8,867 bases of DNA from CAYXUW01 sp964468375 (GCA_964468375.1 CAYXUW010000094.1:1-8867), one strand, 5' to 3'. Positions 1 through 6,745 are shown, numbered from the stretch's first letter. The notes: generated from the sequence alone by a model not told the origin. Numbers and translations are program-made.

Positions 1-2026
1 GGCCGTATTCGACTACCTGCGAGGTCTCGCCGGATATGCTTCCGCCAGGACCGGCTGTATAGTCCAAGGTGAACGTATCTATAGCAAAGTTTACATTGAC
101 CGTATGGTCTGCTGTTATGTTAGTTAGTGTGTAGCTGCTTCCGCCGGTCTGGACACTATTACCGTCTAGATACCAAGTGTCAACATGGTAACCGAGATTA
201 GCTGTTGCAGTAAACGTCAGGTCATTACCATCAGGCACGACAACAGCACCGTTGGGGTCAATTATACCGTTAGCATCTGAAGTAGCCGTAACGGTGTGCG
301 CTGACACGGTCTTTGTAATTATGACGTCGTCAACCCATACGTTCTCTTTGTTATCGCTTGGAGCAGCATTAAATCTTATCTGGAAATCAGGGATGAAATA
401 ATTGCTGTCTGTTATTGTATCACCGTAAAACAGCCATTCATCATCACTGCCGAGGGTATCAAGGTCGGTGATGTAAACATAACTGGTTCCGTTATAATAA
501 TAGAGTTCGAATTCACCTGTTTCTATATCATCCTTCTGAATCCAGAAACGCACATAGATAGCGTTAGCATCGCTGGTATCTAAGGCATCGCATGTGAAGT
601 AACCAGAATTGCCCTGCTTCGCCCAGGCAGAAGCGGAATCGCTCCTGTAAGTGCTTGTATCCTGCAGCCAATTATGAGATACATCATTCCAATCGGCATC
701 CCAGGGCATTCCCTCGAAACCATCATCAAGTAGGACAGTTCCCGGCGGAGGAGCCAGAGCTTCTAACTGCGCGGAGACGTAGGCCGTCCTGTCCGTGAAG
801 AAATCGCGAAGACGCTGGAATTCTTCCGCCGCTGAGACGCCAAGTTGCTGGTAAGGGTCGTTATCCACCTCAGTAGCAATGGCAGTCTCGATGGTATCAA
901 CCAGGTCCAGCATATTAGACAGTGACAGAGGCCCGTTGATAAGATTCCTGTAGGTAGTAAGGTATTCGGCCTGATAGGTCGGATAGCCAAATGGTGTTCC
1001 TGTCTCGTCAAGTTCCCTAATTAGTCCGTCCCATATATGACCAGTACCACCCCCCATCACTGGATTAATGATATCCCGTTCAGTATCCTGGTTGTATATT
1101 GTCGTGTCGAGGTCCCAGGGCAGATACCATCTCGGTAGCTGGTAGTTCGGGTCATTAGAATTCGGGTCTGTTGACAAATCATAATACCAGAAATTGGTAC
1201 CTTTTTCCATAGCGCCGTCGCCATTGGTGATAAAGTTCTCGGCGGCGGCAAACTTGAGCAAATGCGGGATATTGACCCGCCATTCGGTTTGCTCCAGCCA
1301 GTCGGACGGCGGAGGGATAGTTTCAGTCATATAATCTGGATGGTCGAACGGGTACCAGTTAAACTCAAACGGGCTGGTTTCTGCCTCGCGTGTGCGCTGC
1401 TCCTCGCCGCAATATTCGCTGTGTTTATAGAGGAAGCCATCATGGTCACCGATGTGGTCTACCAGGTAGACCTTATCGACCTGCTCAACGTTGTTATAGA
1501 GGCCCTTGTAGCTGCCATTTACATAGACCTTGACCCAGGCGGCACGGCCGGAAACAAAACCAGCGGCATTATAAACGTTCCAGCTCAAGCCTTCAGTGAC
1601 TGTTGCACCTTCGCTACCGTTTTCCAAACTGAGTTTCTTTTTACCGGCGAACACCTGGCCGGGAACATATCGGTTAATGTCAATTTTCAACGAGACTTTC
1701 TGTGGGTTAGTCTCGTTTGGTTCAGCCAGGTCATTCTTTCGACGGATAGCGACCAGCATCGGACCCTCCGTGCCGCACTGCAGTGTCGCCTGCCAATATT
1801 CGTGGTCACAATTGGCATCTGGCGGACATTGGCCGTCTGTACAGGAATTAACTAAATCATTCCAGTCGCACGGGTCCATTGCAATGTTGAACGTCAGGAC
1901 CCGGCTTATGTCGAAAAGATTGTTGGCATTGGGGTCCGCCGCTTGTGCCGAGCCTATGCACAGTACAACAATAATTGAGGCGGTGACAACTGTCATTAAT
2001 TGTGTTTTTGTCAGTAGACTTTTCAT
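1..2026 (-). CDS. Secreted CotH-kinase-like protein with InlB-type repeats (3' end beyond window)
   Basis: Open from an ATG at 2026 to the window edge, giving 675 codons with no stop; the C-terminus is missing. The start has a strong ribosome site (AGGAGG, 2032-2037, 5 nt away). Residues 1-29 form a Sec signal peptide ending in GSAQA. Residues about 40-430 match the CotH kinase family: the hallmark GSYKGLYNNVEQVDK is at 171-185 and PWDLDTTI at 303-310. CotH proteins are atypical kinases, best known from Bacillus spore coats; the role of secreted bacterial homologues is unclear. Residues about 432-572 form a beta-rich region (LLDDGFEG...WVDDVII) resembling a jelly-roll domain. Residues 578-648 are an InlB-type B-repeat (GYHVDTWYLDG, ITADHTVNVNFA), and a second starts at about 650 (TLDYTAGPGGSISG). 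It lies 89 bp downstream of the lamin-tail gene on the same strand. Family call is firm; enzymatic activity is inference. Confidence 0.88.
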   Translation of the reverse strand, partial: MKSLLTKTQLMTVVTASIIVVLCIGSAQAADPNANNLFDISRVLTFNIAMDPCDWNDLVNSCTDGQCPPDANCDHEYWQATLQCGTEGPMLVAIRRKNDLAEPNETNPQKVSLKIDINRYVPGQVFAGKKKLSLENGSEGATVTEGLSWNVYNAAGFVSGRAAWVKVYVNGSYKGLYNNVEQVDKVYLVDHIGDHDGFLYKHSEYCGEEQRTREAETSPFEFNWYPFDHPDYMTETIPPPSDWLEQTEWRVNIPHLLKFAAAENFITNGDGAMEKGTNFWYYDLSTDPNSNDPNYQLPRWYLPWDLDTTIYNQDTERDIINPVMGGGTGHIWDGLIRELDETGTPFGYPTYQAEYLTTYRNLINGPLSLSNMLDLVDTIETAIATEVDNDPYQQLGVSAAEEFQRLRDFFTDRTAYVSAQLEALAPPPGTVLLDDGFEGMPWDADWNDVSHNWLQDTSTYRSDSASAWAKQGNSGYFTCDALDTSDANAIYVRFWIQKDDIETGEFELYYYNGTSYVYITDLDTLGSDDEWLFYGDTITDSNYFIPDFQIRFNAAPSDNKENVWVDDVIITKTVSAHTVTATSDANGIIDPNGAVVVPDGNDLTFTATANLGYHVDTWYLDGNSVQTGGSSYTLTNITADHTVNVNFAIDTFTLDYTAGPGGSISGETSQVVEYG

Positions 2027-2030
2027 TTTT

Positions 2031-2038
2031 TCCTCCTC
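2031..2038 (-). promoter_or_regulatory. Ribosome binding site of the CotH-like gene
   Basis: On the minus strand the sequence reads GAGGAGGA, 4-5 nt before the ATG at 2026. It fixes the start in front of the signal peptide. The 89-bp gap to the upstream gene is AT-rich and holds a TATAAA-like box without a good -35, so co-transcription with the upstream gene is possible. Confidence 0.8.
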
Positions 2039-2115
2039 GCGTTTTAGATAAAGAATTCTTCTTTCAATTTAACTAAATTTTATAATTATTTTTCTGTCAT
2101 TTAATTCCAGACATT

Positions 2116-4251
2116 TTATTCTGTTAGCCACTGTTCAGAAATCACAGAAAGGTCAAGGAAGTCAACTATGCCATCACCGCCTTCCGGAGCAATGTCTGCG
2201 GATGGTTCACCGGGCGCCTGGAGCCATTGATTTGCGAGAATAGCAAAGTCTATCAAATCTGTGTCACCATCGTTATTGATATCGCCTTTCGGTGCTGAAA
2301 CAACCGTCAAAAACAATGAAGGTGGAAAGATTGCAGAATTAGGGTCGCCGTTAGAATCAGTATGGCCGACTTTCAAACCGTGAGGTGTGCTGGCCGCAAA
2401 CTTGGCAGCCGCAGCGGGCCAGATACTGACCTCCGCATCTCCTTCTCCAATGGCCTCGAGCTCAAAGCGGTAGAGATTAGCCGGCCCGGTAAGTCCTTCT
2501 GTGAAGCTGGTAGTAAAACCATTGATAAGTTCCAGCCCTAAATCACCATCTGTCCCTTGCATAGCTTGTAATGAAGTGTTGGTTGTGTTGAATAACCCCA
2601 AAGCTTCGACCGAGGTGACTTTCACAATCCCGGGACTGTCAATTTCTACATCGTGAATATATTGCATAATGCCGTTTTCCTGACCTGTAACAGTATTTGA
2701 GCCGGCAGTAATCTCCCCGATAACCGTAACTTCAATAATATCACCAGTATGGAGTGTTGTGAGAGTACGCCCGCTTGGGATATTGACAGAGGTAGTCACC
2801 GTGCATTCTATGCCGGTATTGGGATTAAGAACCACACCATTTGCACTTGGTACGTCACTGTCATACTTAATACCTTTGATCTGTCCTGTCGTGTCGCCTT
2901 GGAAATTAAGCGTCCACTGCAGATCGGAGGCTTCGATTCCATTATCTCCAGTGGCATCGAGGTTCCACGGTTTGGTTTGTGTAGCGGGGTCACCGGAATC
3001 ACCCTCAGGTGCCTCCGGAAAACCATTACTAAACACCCAATCATCGCTGCCGAAGACAGACGTTAGCTTCAAAATGTCATTGACTTCACAGAGACCATCA
3101 CGGTCACAATCACCGGGAATAAAAGGGATGGCAAGTGGATTGATTCGGCCAGCCGTAATCTCATATGTATTTGCAGTTCCGAAGTTATAATCCGGAACGT
3201 TTCCGTCATCAAGCCAGAGCGGCACATGGGTCTCATAAGGCTGGATGGCATTCGGTTCCAGATTCCAGCTGTTATCGTAAAAGAATCCAAGGCGATTGCC
3301 CTCACTGGGGACATTGCCCGTTGTACTTTCGCCGCGAATCCACTGCTCAGTGGCAGTGTCCTGCCAGTTGTTTCCGTTTGACATTTCACCGGTGCCGCCG
3401 CCGGCGGGTGTCCAGCCGTCACCTTTAGTTCGGTAATCAACCCGTGTTAAGGCATCCGGATTGAATCCTATTGGGTCATCAAGAGCATGGACATGGCGGT
3501 GGGGCAAACCCGCGAAACCGCTTCCATAATCCACATGTCGGCCATCGGTGTCATACTCCCAGCCGCGTCCGTCTTCGAAACTAACCTCGTCAACAATCTC
3601 AAGGTCATCTGCCGTATCCCCGACAGTATTCGCTCCTACCATATCCAATGTATAACTTCCCATGCCGTCATCTTGGCCTTTATCTAAATTTCCTTCGCCC
3701 CATTGGTCCTTCCACTGCCCATCTACTTGCACGGGAGTAATTAGCTCTGCATCATGGTTAATCTCCTTAGCCCATCGCAGGCCATTCGGGTCGCATGGGT
3801 CGGCTTCGGTTTGCCCTGGTCGGTTGCGGATTAGAATTACGGTAAATGAACCATTATTACCTAATTGACCGGGTACATCGAGACCTCCGTTCCAGAGCGT
3901 CGTCCATCGGACAAAATTGGAGTCCGACAGTAAAGCTGGGTACCAGAAAGTACTTCCGTTCTGAATTCCGAGTACCAGTATGCCGTTCTCACCCAGTGCC
4001 AAACCGTCCAGACTGAAAAACTCATCTATTTCGGGAGCTGGATTAGGATCCGGAGGGATACTTCCCAGCGGGTAGTACTTCTCTTCGGTTCCATTAAGAA
4101 CTGCGATTGCGTAACCATCCAGCTTCTTACCGGGGGTGCCGAGAAGTTCGATGAACTCGCGGCCGTCGTCCGTTGAACCGGGTGGATTGATAAACACTTC
4201 GTTGATAAATACTGTTGCTTGAACATCAGGTGAGAAAATCAAAACATACAC
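2116..4251 (-). CDS. Secreted lamin-tail-domain protein with C-terminal dockerin
   Basis: 711 aa from a GTG at 4251; the true N-terminus probably lies 13 codons upstream (see the ATA finding). Residues about 13-225 resemble a lamin-tail (LTD) domain: VFINEVFINPPGSTDDGREF is followed by IELLG and DGYAIAVLNG, the usual 'NEV...GxEFIEL...DGY' pattern. Residues 379-450 contain a dockerin-like EF-hand pair (DCDRDGLCEVNDILKLTSVF, then NLDATGDNGIEASDLQW). Residues about 475-650 form a beta-rich, possibly cohesin-like domain (YRFELEAIGEGDAEVSI). Residues 654-711 are a planctomycete-style dockerin (KGDINNDGDTDLIDFAILANQW, then DGIVDFLDLSVISEQWL). Dockerins bind calcium and dock onto cohesins, so a surface or extracellular assembly role is likely. 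It is the first gene of a likely unit with the CotH-like gene. LTD and dockerin calls are good; the cohesin-like call is tentative. Confidence 0.88.
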   Translation of the reverse strand: MYVLIFSPDVQATVFINEVFINPPGSTDDGREFIELLGTPGKKLDGYAIAVLNGTEEKYYPLGSIPPDPNPAPEIDEFFSLDGLALGENGILVLGIQNGSTFWYPALLSDSNFVRWTTLWNGGLDVPGQLGNNGSFTVILIRNRPGQTEADPCDPNGLRWAKEINHDAELITPVQVDGQWKDQWGEGNLDKGQDDGMGSYTLDMVGANTVGDTADDLEIVDEVSFEDGRGWEYDTDGRHVDYGSGFAGLPHRHVHALDDPIGFNPDALTRVDYRTKGDGWTPAGGGTGEMSNGNNWQDTATEQWIRGESTTGNVPSEGNRLGFFYDNSWNLEPNAIQPYETHVPLWLDDGNVPDYNFGTANTYEITAGRINPLAIPFIPGDCDRDGLCEVNDILKLTSVFGSDDWVFSNGFPEAPEGDSGDPATQTKPWNLDATGDNGIEASDLQWTLNFQGDTTGQIKGIKYDSDVPSANGVVLNPNTGIECTVTTSVNIPSGRTLTTLHTGDIIEVTVIGEITAGSNTVTGQENGIMQYIHDVEIDSPGIVKVTSVEALGLFNTTNTSLQAMQGTDGDLGLELINGFTTSFTEGLTGPANLYRFELEAIGEGDAEVSIWPAAAAKFAASTPHGLKVGHTDSNGDPNSAIFPPSLFLTVVSAPKGDINNDGDTDLIDFAILANQWLQAPGEPSADIAPEGGDGIVDFLDLSVISEQWLTE

Positions 4252-4290
4252 AACTACCGCTGTTTGTATTTTTGAAAATACTTTTCCTAT
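4252..4290 (-). other. In-frame N-terminal extension: signal peptide starting at ATA
   Basis: The lamin-tail reading frame stays open upstream to a TGA at 4378-4380. From the ATA at 4288-4290 it reads (I/M)GKVFSKIQTAVVV and runs into YVLIFSPDVQA. That is a textbook Sec signal peptide: Lys-rich start, hydrophobic core and an A-x-A-like cleavage region. GGGAG lies 9 nt before the ATA. The GTG at 4251 would cut the hydrophobic core in half. Only the start codon is abnormal. Confidence 0.6.
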
Positions 4291-4314
4291 TTCAAACTTC
4301 TCCCTTCTCTGAAA

Positions 4315-4349
4315 ATCGGTAGTTTCGCAATAAAATGCGATAGACCGAT
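4315..4349 (-). promoter_or_regulatory. Two-tier hairpin in the leader of the lamin-tail gene
   Basis: On the minus strand an outer 6-bp stem ATCGGT/ACCGAT encloses a 5-bp stem TCGCA/TGCGA with a 6-nt loop and a small internal loop between the two. It ends about 25 nt before the presumed start at 4290. It has no T-run, so it is not a terminator. It may stabilise or regulate the mRNA; no known riboswitch class was recognised. Confidence 0.5.
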
Positions 4350-4406
4350 AAAACCCCTCTCCCTCACATAGTATACCTCAGAATCCCTTCAAACCTCTTA
4401 AGGTAG

Positions 4407-4443
4407 GAAAGCTTGAAATGGTGCCCCGAAGAGCTTTCTCACC
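4407..4443 (-). repeat. Inverted repeat in the leader of the lamin-tail gene
   Basis: A perfect 7-bp inverted repeat, GAAAGCT (4407-4413) and AGCTTTC (4432-4438), has an 18-nt loop. An alternative GGTG/CACC pairing (4420-4423 with 4440-4443) overlaps it, so two mutually exclusive folds are possible. It lies downstream of the candidate promoter at 4484-4513, and therefore in the transcript. Confidence 0.4.
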
Positions 4444-4483
4444 GCACTTCCTGTAAGTAGTTATTAAACATTTCTAACCATTA

Positions 4484-4513
4484 ATTTTACTAAACAAATC
4501 AACATAAAATCAA
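4484..4513 (-). promoter_or_regulatory. Candidate promoter for the lamin-tail/CotH gene pair
   Basis: Minus strand: TTGATT (4508-4513), an 18-bp spacer, then TAAAAT (4484-4489). The surroundings are AT-rich. It would give a leader of about 190 nt. A second possible -10, TATACT near 4371-4376, has no convincing -35. The rest of 4291-4657 contains no gene; the 10-mer TAACCATTAA occurs twice (4475 and 4581). Confidence 0.4.
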
Positions 4514-4657
4514 GGGAAAAATCGTCCTAACCTCATTTTAATGCGTATAGGAGGGGATTGCGGCTGTTTTTAAACGAAATTAACCATTAAAATGGATGAT
4601 TTGTGGGGTTTGGGCGGTTTTTTTGACAATTAAGCTTTTCGGCGACGATGATGCGTT

Positions 4658-5404
4658 TTATCTTTGGCTTGCAAGGCGGCTCAGCAGTATGCCCAATTCA
4701 AACAGCAAATACAGCGGCAGCGCCAGAGTAATCTGAGAAATCACATCAGGCGGAGTGGCTACAGCTGCTACTATGAAAACGCCGAGCAGAGCATATTTCC
4801 TCGACCTTCGCAGTGCCGCAAGTGAAATCAGTCCCGTCCTGTTTAAAAAGAAAATGGCAATCGGCGTCTGAAAAGCGATGCCAAAAACCAGCATAAGAAC
4901 GGTTATGAAAGATACGTATTTCTGAAATGTCCAGTTGGGCGCAACGTCGATGAGTTCGCCGAACTTCAGGAAGAAAGCAAGTGAAATCGGTGCCACTATG
5001 TAGAGAAAGAACAAAGCTCCCGCGATAAATAAGGCCGCACAAAAAGGAACCGCCATACGGATATAACGCTTTTCGTTCGGATAAAGTCCTGCGGCGACGA
5101 ACATCCAAAGCTGATAGAAAACCCATGGCGAGGAGAAAATCAGTCCTGAAATCAGCGATATTTTCATATAGCCGATAAAGGCGTCGGCCGGCGCAAGTGC
5201 GGTAAGGGGACGGCCAGGCATTAAGTTATTATACGGCCTTTGTATAAAGGTGATTATCGTCGGCCCCCAAAACAAGCAAATGACCGAGGCGATAACAAGG
5301 CCGGCCAGCGCAAGGAGGATGCGCATTCGCAGTTCTTCAAGGTGGTCTCCTAAACTCATAGTGGAGGAATTAAAGGGGTCGTGTTTGTTGTCGGCGTCGC
5401 CCAT
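4658..5404 (-). CDS. tatC: Sec-independent protein translocase subunit TatC
   Basis: 248 aa from the ATG at 5404; a TTG two codons upstream (5410) is also possible, and neither has a clear ribosome site. TatC is the polytopic core of the twin-arginine translocase. It binds the RR signal peptide and recruits TatA to pass folded proteins across the cytoplasmic membrane. Family signatures are plain: the N-terminal SLGDHLEELRMRI, then SPWVFYQLWMFVAAGLYPNEKR, FGIAFQTPI and VAAVATPPDVISQ. There are six hydrophobic segments, the number expected for TatC, and the length is normal. It lies 35 bp after tatA on the same strand, so the two are very likely co-transcribed from the promoter at 5765-5794. 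No tatB-like gene is visible, as in minimal TatAC systems. No clear terminator hairpin follows it. Confidence 0.97.
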   Translation of the reverse strand: MGDADNKHDPFNSSTMSLGDHLEELRMRILLALAGLVIASVICLFWGPTIITFIQRPYNNLMPGRPLTALAPADAFIGYMKISLISGLIFSSPWVFYQLWMFVAAGLYPNEKRYIRMAVPFCAALFIAGALFFLYIVAPISLAFFLKFGELIDVAPNWTFQKYVSFITVLMLVFGIAFQTPIAIFFLNRTGLISLAALRRSRKYALLGVFIVAAVATPPDVISQITLALPLYLLFELGILLSRLASQR

Positions 5405-5439
5405 TTTCAATTTTGTAAGGTCGGGTTTTAAACGGAAGG

Positions 5440-5715
5440 TCAGTTGCTTTTTTCGGCGTCGTTCGGCCCGGCGGCGTCTTTGGTTTCGTCAGCGATATAG
5501 TCTTTGACTTTTTTTACCTCGTAGACTATCTCGTCTTTCGTTTCTTCCGCTTCGTGAAGGCCCTTTTTAAATTCGGTCAGACTTTTTCCAAGACCTCGAG
5601 CAAGGTCGGGGAGCCGTTTGCCGAATATGAGCAAAGCGACTACGAGGATAACAATCCATTCCCAGCCGCCGGGGAATCCTCCCCAGCTGAGGACATATTG
5701 CATATTTTCAATCAT
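5440..5715 (-). CDS. tatA: Twin-arginine translocase subunit TatA
   Basis: 91 aa. The ATG at 5715 is chosen because AAGGAGA (5721-5727) lies 5 nt upstream; an in-frame ATG at 5748 lacks a ribosome site and would add 11 atypical residues. TatA oligomerises to form the passage for folded Tat substrates. One N-terminal transmembrane helix (WEWIVILVVALLIF) is followed by the diagnostic hinge FGKRLPDLARGLGKSLTEFKKGL, which forms the amphipathic helix, and then a charged, probably helical tail (EAEETKDEIVYEVKKVKDYI) ending in a low-complexity acidic/basic stretch. This is the standard TatA/TatE layout. TatB is less likely because the helix-hinge region is followed by a short tail. It is the first gene of the tatA-tatC operon. 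Confidence 0.95.
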   Translation of the reverse strand: MIENMQYVLSWGGFPGGWEWIVILVVALLIFGKRLPDLARGLGKSLTEFKKGLHEAEETKDEIVYEVKKVKDYIADETKDAAGPNDAEKSN

Positions 5716-5727
5716 ATAAGTCTCCTT
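5716..5727 (-). promoter_or_regulatory. tatA: Ribosome binding site deciding the tatA start
   Basis: AAGGAGA on the minus strand, 5 nt before the ATG at 5715. A small stem (ATGGC/GCCAT) just upstream, at about 5732-5748, could partly mask the alternative ATG at 5748. Confidence 0.75.
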
Positions 5728-5764
5728 ACCTATGGCATAAACGGCCATTTTCTGTATTTAAGGT

Positions 5765-5794
5765 ATTATAACGCCGTCCAAAATGCTTTGTCAA
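5765..5794 (-). promoter_or_regulatory. Consensus sigma70-type promoter of the tatAC operon
   Basis: Minus strand: perfect -35 TTGACA (5789-5794), an 18-bp spacer, and perfect -10 TATAAT (5765-5770). The start point would be near 5757, giving a leader of about 40 nt to the tatA ATG. Both hexamers match the consensus at every position, suggesting constitutive expression. Confidence 0.85.
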
Positions 5795-5826
5795 TGCTGA
5801 AAGGCGGCCGCCCTGCTCAAGGCAAA

Positions 5827-5941
5827 TTGGCTTTGTTTGGGTTTGTTTTGACCAAGTGTCCAATTCGCATTTTTCGCTGTAATTCATTTCTGAAATTACG
5901 GTTATAAACATTTGACTTTTTCAAAAATTGGGTTTGTTTTG
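5827..5941. repeat. TTGGGTTTGTTTTG repeats
   Basis: The 14-mer TTGGGTTTGTTTTG occurs exactly at 5837-5850 and 5928-5941, with a degenerate neighbour at about 5827-5839. The stretch also holds the inverted repeat GTAATT/AATTAC (5879-5884 and 5894-5899). On the minus strand the 14-mer can translate as KTNP(I). From memory, unverified, similar spurious peptides recur in planctomycete genomes, which would make this a dispersed intergenic repeat. Confidence 0.5.
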
Positions 5942-5949
5942 CATATTTT

Positions 5950-6250
5950 GCTTATTTTGATTGACCTTTCCCTGCGCGCAGCGACAGCGCGAGCCATCAG
6001 CGGCCTTTCAAAAAGACGGGCGTTATAAACTTGTCAGAGAGCGCAAGAACAGACGTTCTCTCTATAATCGGACGGACCTGCGCGATTTTGTCGAAAAAGC
6101 GCGGCCTTTTCGGGAGCGAAAAATAAATAAGTGCTTACAAGGAAAAGAGTAAAAAAAATTCGAGAAAAACGGGTTTTTGCCTTTGGCTACCTGCGCATTT
6201 GATTGATTTCTTCTCCGCTCAACGCGAGGGGCTTTTTGAGGCAAAAATGA
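5950..6250. other. Gene-free stretch with inverted repeats
   Basis: No convincing gene on either strand: the open frames here are short, lack ribosome sites and have biased, Arg-rich translations. Visible structure includes a possible hairpin at about 6082-6106 (GCGC...GCGC with TTTT/AAAA inside), AAAAAC-GG-GTTTTT at about 6166-6178, and a perfect 9-bp inverted repeat TTTTTGCCT (6174-6182) / AGGCAAAAA (6239-6247) spanning about 55 bp. A lone TATAAT lies at 6063-6068 without a -35. A small RNA is possible but unsupported. Confidence 0.35.
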
Positions 6251-6254
6251 GGTA

Positions 6255-6309
6255 ATTGAAATATTTCAATCATCATAAAGCAGCAGACAAGTTCGTGTGG
6301 CAGCGGGGT
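6255..6309. repeat. Palindromic repeat, copy 1
   Basis: Contains the 16-bp perfect palindrome ATTGAAATATTTCAAT (6255-6270). The following bases (CATCATAAAGCAGCAG, then CAAGTT and a G-rich tail with GCGGGGTAAG) resemble those after copy 3 over about 50 bp. It lies about 160 bp upstream of copy 2, and no gene starts beside it. Confidence 0.7.
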
Positions 6310-6410
6310 AAGTGTTGGTGGGTAGTGGGTGATGGAGAGGAAGTTAGCAAACGTTGGACGACAGACATCAAACGGCAGGAGGCAGGTGGGTTTTTGAGAT
6401 GCAAGTAGAC

Positions 6411-6432
6411 TAGTTGAAATATTTCAATCATC
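6411..6432. repeat. Palindromic repeat, copy 2 (candidate operator)
   Basis: A 22-bp sequence identical to copy 3, centred on the 14-bp palindrome TTGAAATATTTCAA (6414-6427). Its left half, TTGAAA, is also the -35 box of the HTH gene promoter, so a protein bound here would block RNA polymerase. Confidence 0.75.
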
Positions 6433-6442
6433 CAAGTATAAT
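6414..6442 (+). promoter_or_regulatory. Promoter of the HTH gene, overlapping a palindrome
   Basis: -35 TTGAAA (6414-6419), a 17-bp spacer and a perfect -10 TATAAT (6437-6442). Transcription would start near 6449, leaving a leader of about 70 nt to the ATG at 6518. The palindrome covers the -35 and half the spacer. Confidence 0.75.
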
Positions 6443-6517
6443 AAATGTTCTTATTTTAGCTATAGTCAAAAATGAAGCCGCGGCGGGCGGCGCAGGTGAT
6501 TTTTGGGAGGTGAAGCT

Positions 6518-6694
6518 ATGATAATGAAAGAAATAAGAAAACGGATTGAAAAGAGTCCGTTAAGCCGTTACCAGATAAGCAAAGATACGGGGGTGGATGC
6601 AGCGACGCTTTTCAGAATAGTGCACGGAGAGAGCTGCACGGTGGAAACCGCTGAGGCACTCTTTAAGTATTTTAATATTAAAGTGCATAGTTGA
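6518..6694 (+). CDS. Small helix-turn-helix DNA-binding protein
   Basis: 58 aa from the ATG at 6518; GGGAGG (6505-6510) lies 7 nt upstream, so this start is preferred over an upstream TTG at 6503. Nearly the whole protein is one XRE/Cro-like helix-turn-helix: SPLSRYQISKDTGVDAATLFRIVHG (residues 13-37) holds the two DNA-contacting helices, and TVETAEALFKYFNI is the usual following helix. There is no effector or dimerisation domain, so it probably acts as a small autonomous repressor. Its promoter overlaps a palindrome and its TGA (6692-6694) lies inside another copy, suggesting self-repression. The C-terminus (KVHS) is slightly shorter than common relatives, so the repeat may have trimmed it. 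The HTH call is firm; the regulatory circuit is inference. Confidence 0.82.
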   Translation: MIMKEIRKRIEKSPLSRYQISKDTGVDAATLFRIVHGESCTVETAEALFKYFNIKVHS

Positions 6695-6745
6695 AATATT
6701 TCAATCATCATAATAGCAGCAGCAAGTTTGTAGAGTAGCGGAGGT
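6688..6745. repeat. Palindromic repeat, copy 3, at the HTH gene stop codon
   Basis: Palindrome TTGAAATATTTCAA at 6691-6704, within a 22-bp exact match to copy 2 (6688-6709). It contains the TGA of the HTH gene. The following 35 bp (CATAATAGCAGCAGCAAGTTTG, then TAGAGTAGCGGAGG) resemble copy 1. It has no T-run or GC-rich stem, so it is not a classical terminator. Confidence 0.75.

Noticed and set aside
1262..2051. Two plus-strand open frames (1262-1855 and 1596-2051)
   Set aside because: They lie antisense to the CotH-like gene, which has a signal peptide, ribosome site and family motifs; the plus-strand translations show none.
4560..4657. Terminator downstream of tatC
   Set aside because: A T-run (4617-4624) is present but on the wrong strand for tatC and without a GC-rich stem; CCATT-AA-AATGG is too short.
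5961..6244. Opposing frames at 5961-6152 (+) and 6062-6244 (-)
   Set aside because: No ribosome site or promoter, no recognisable family, and Arg/Lys-biased translations typical of chance frames.
6255..6709. CRISPR array suggested by three palindromic repeats resembling GTTGAAA...TTTCAATC
   Set aside because: Copies are about 158 and 277 bp apart with unequal spacing, one spacer contains a gene, and no cas gene is present.
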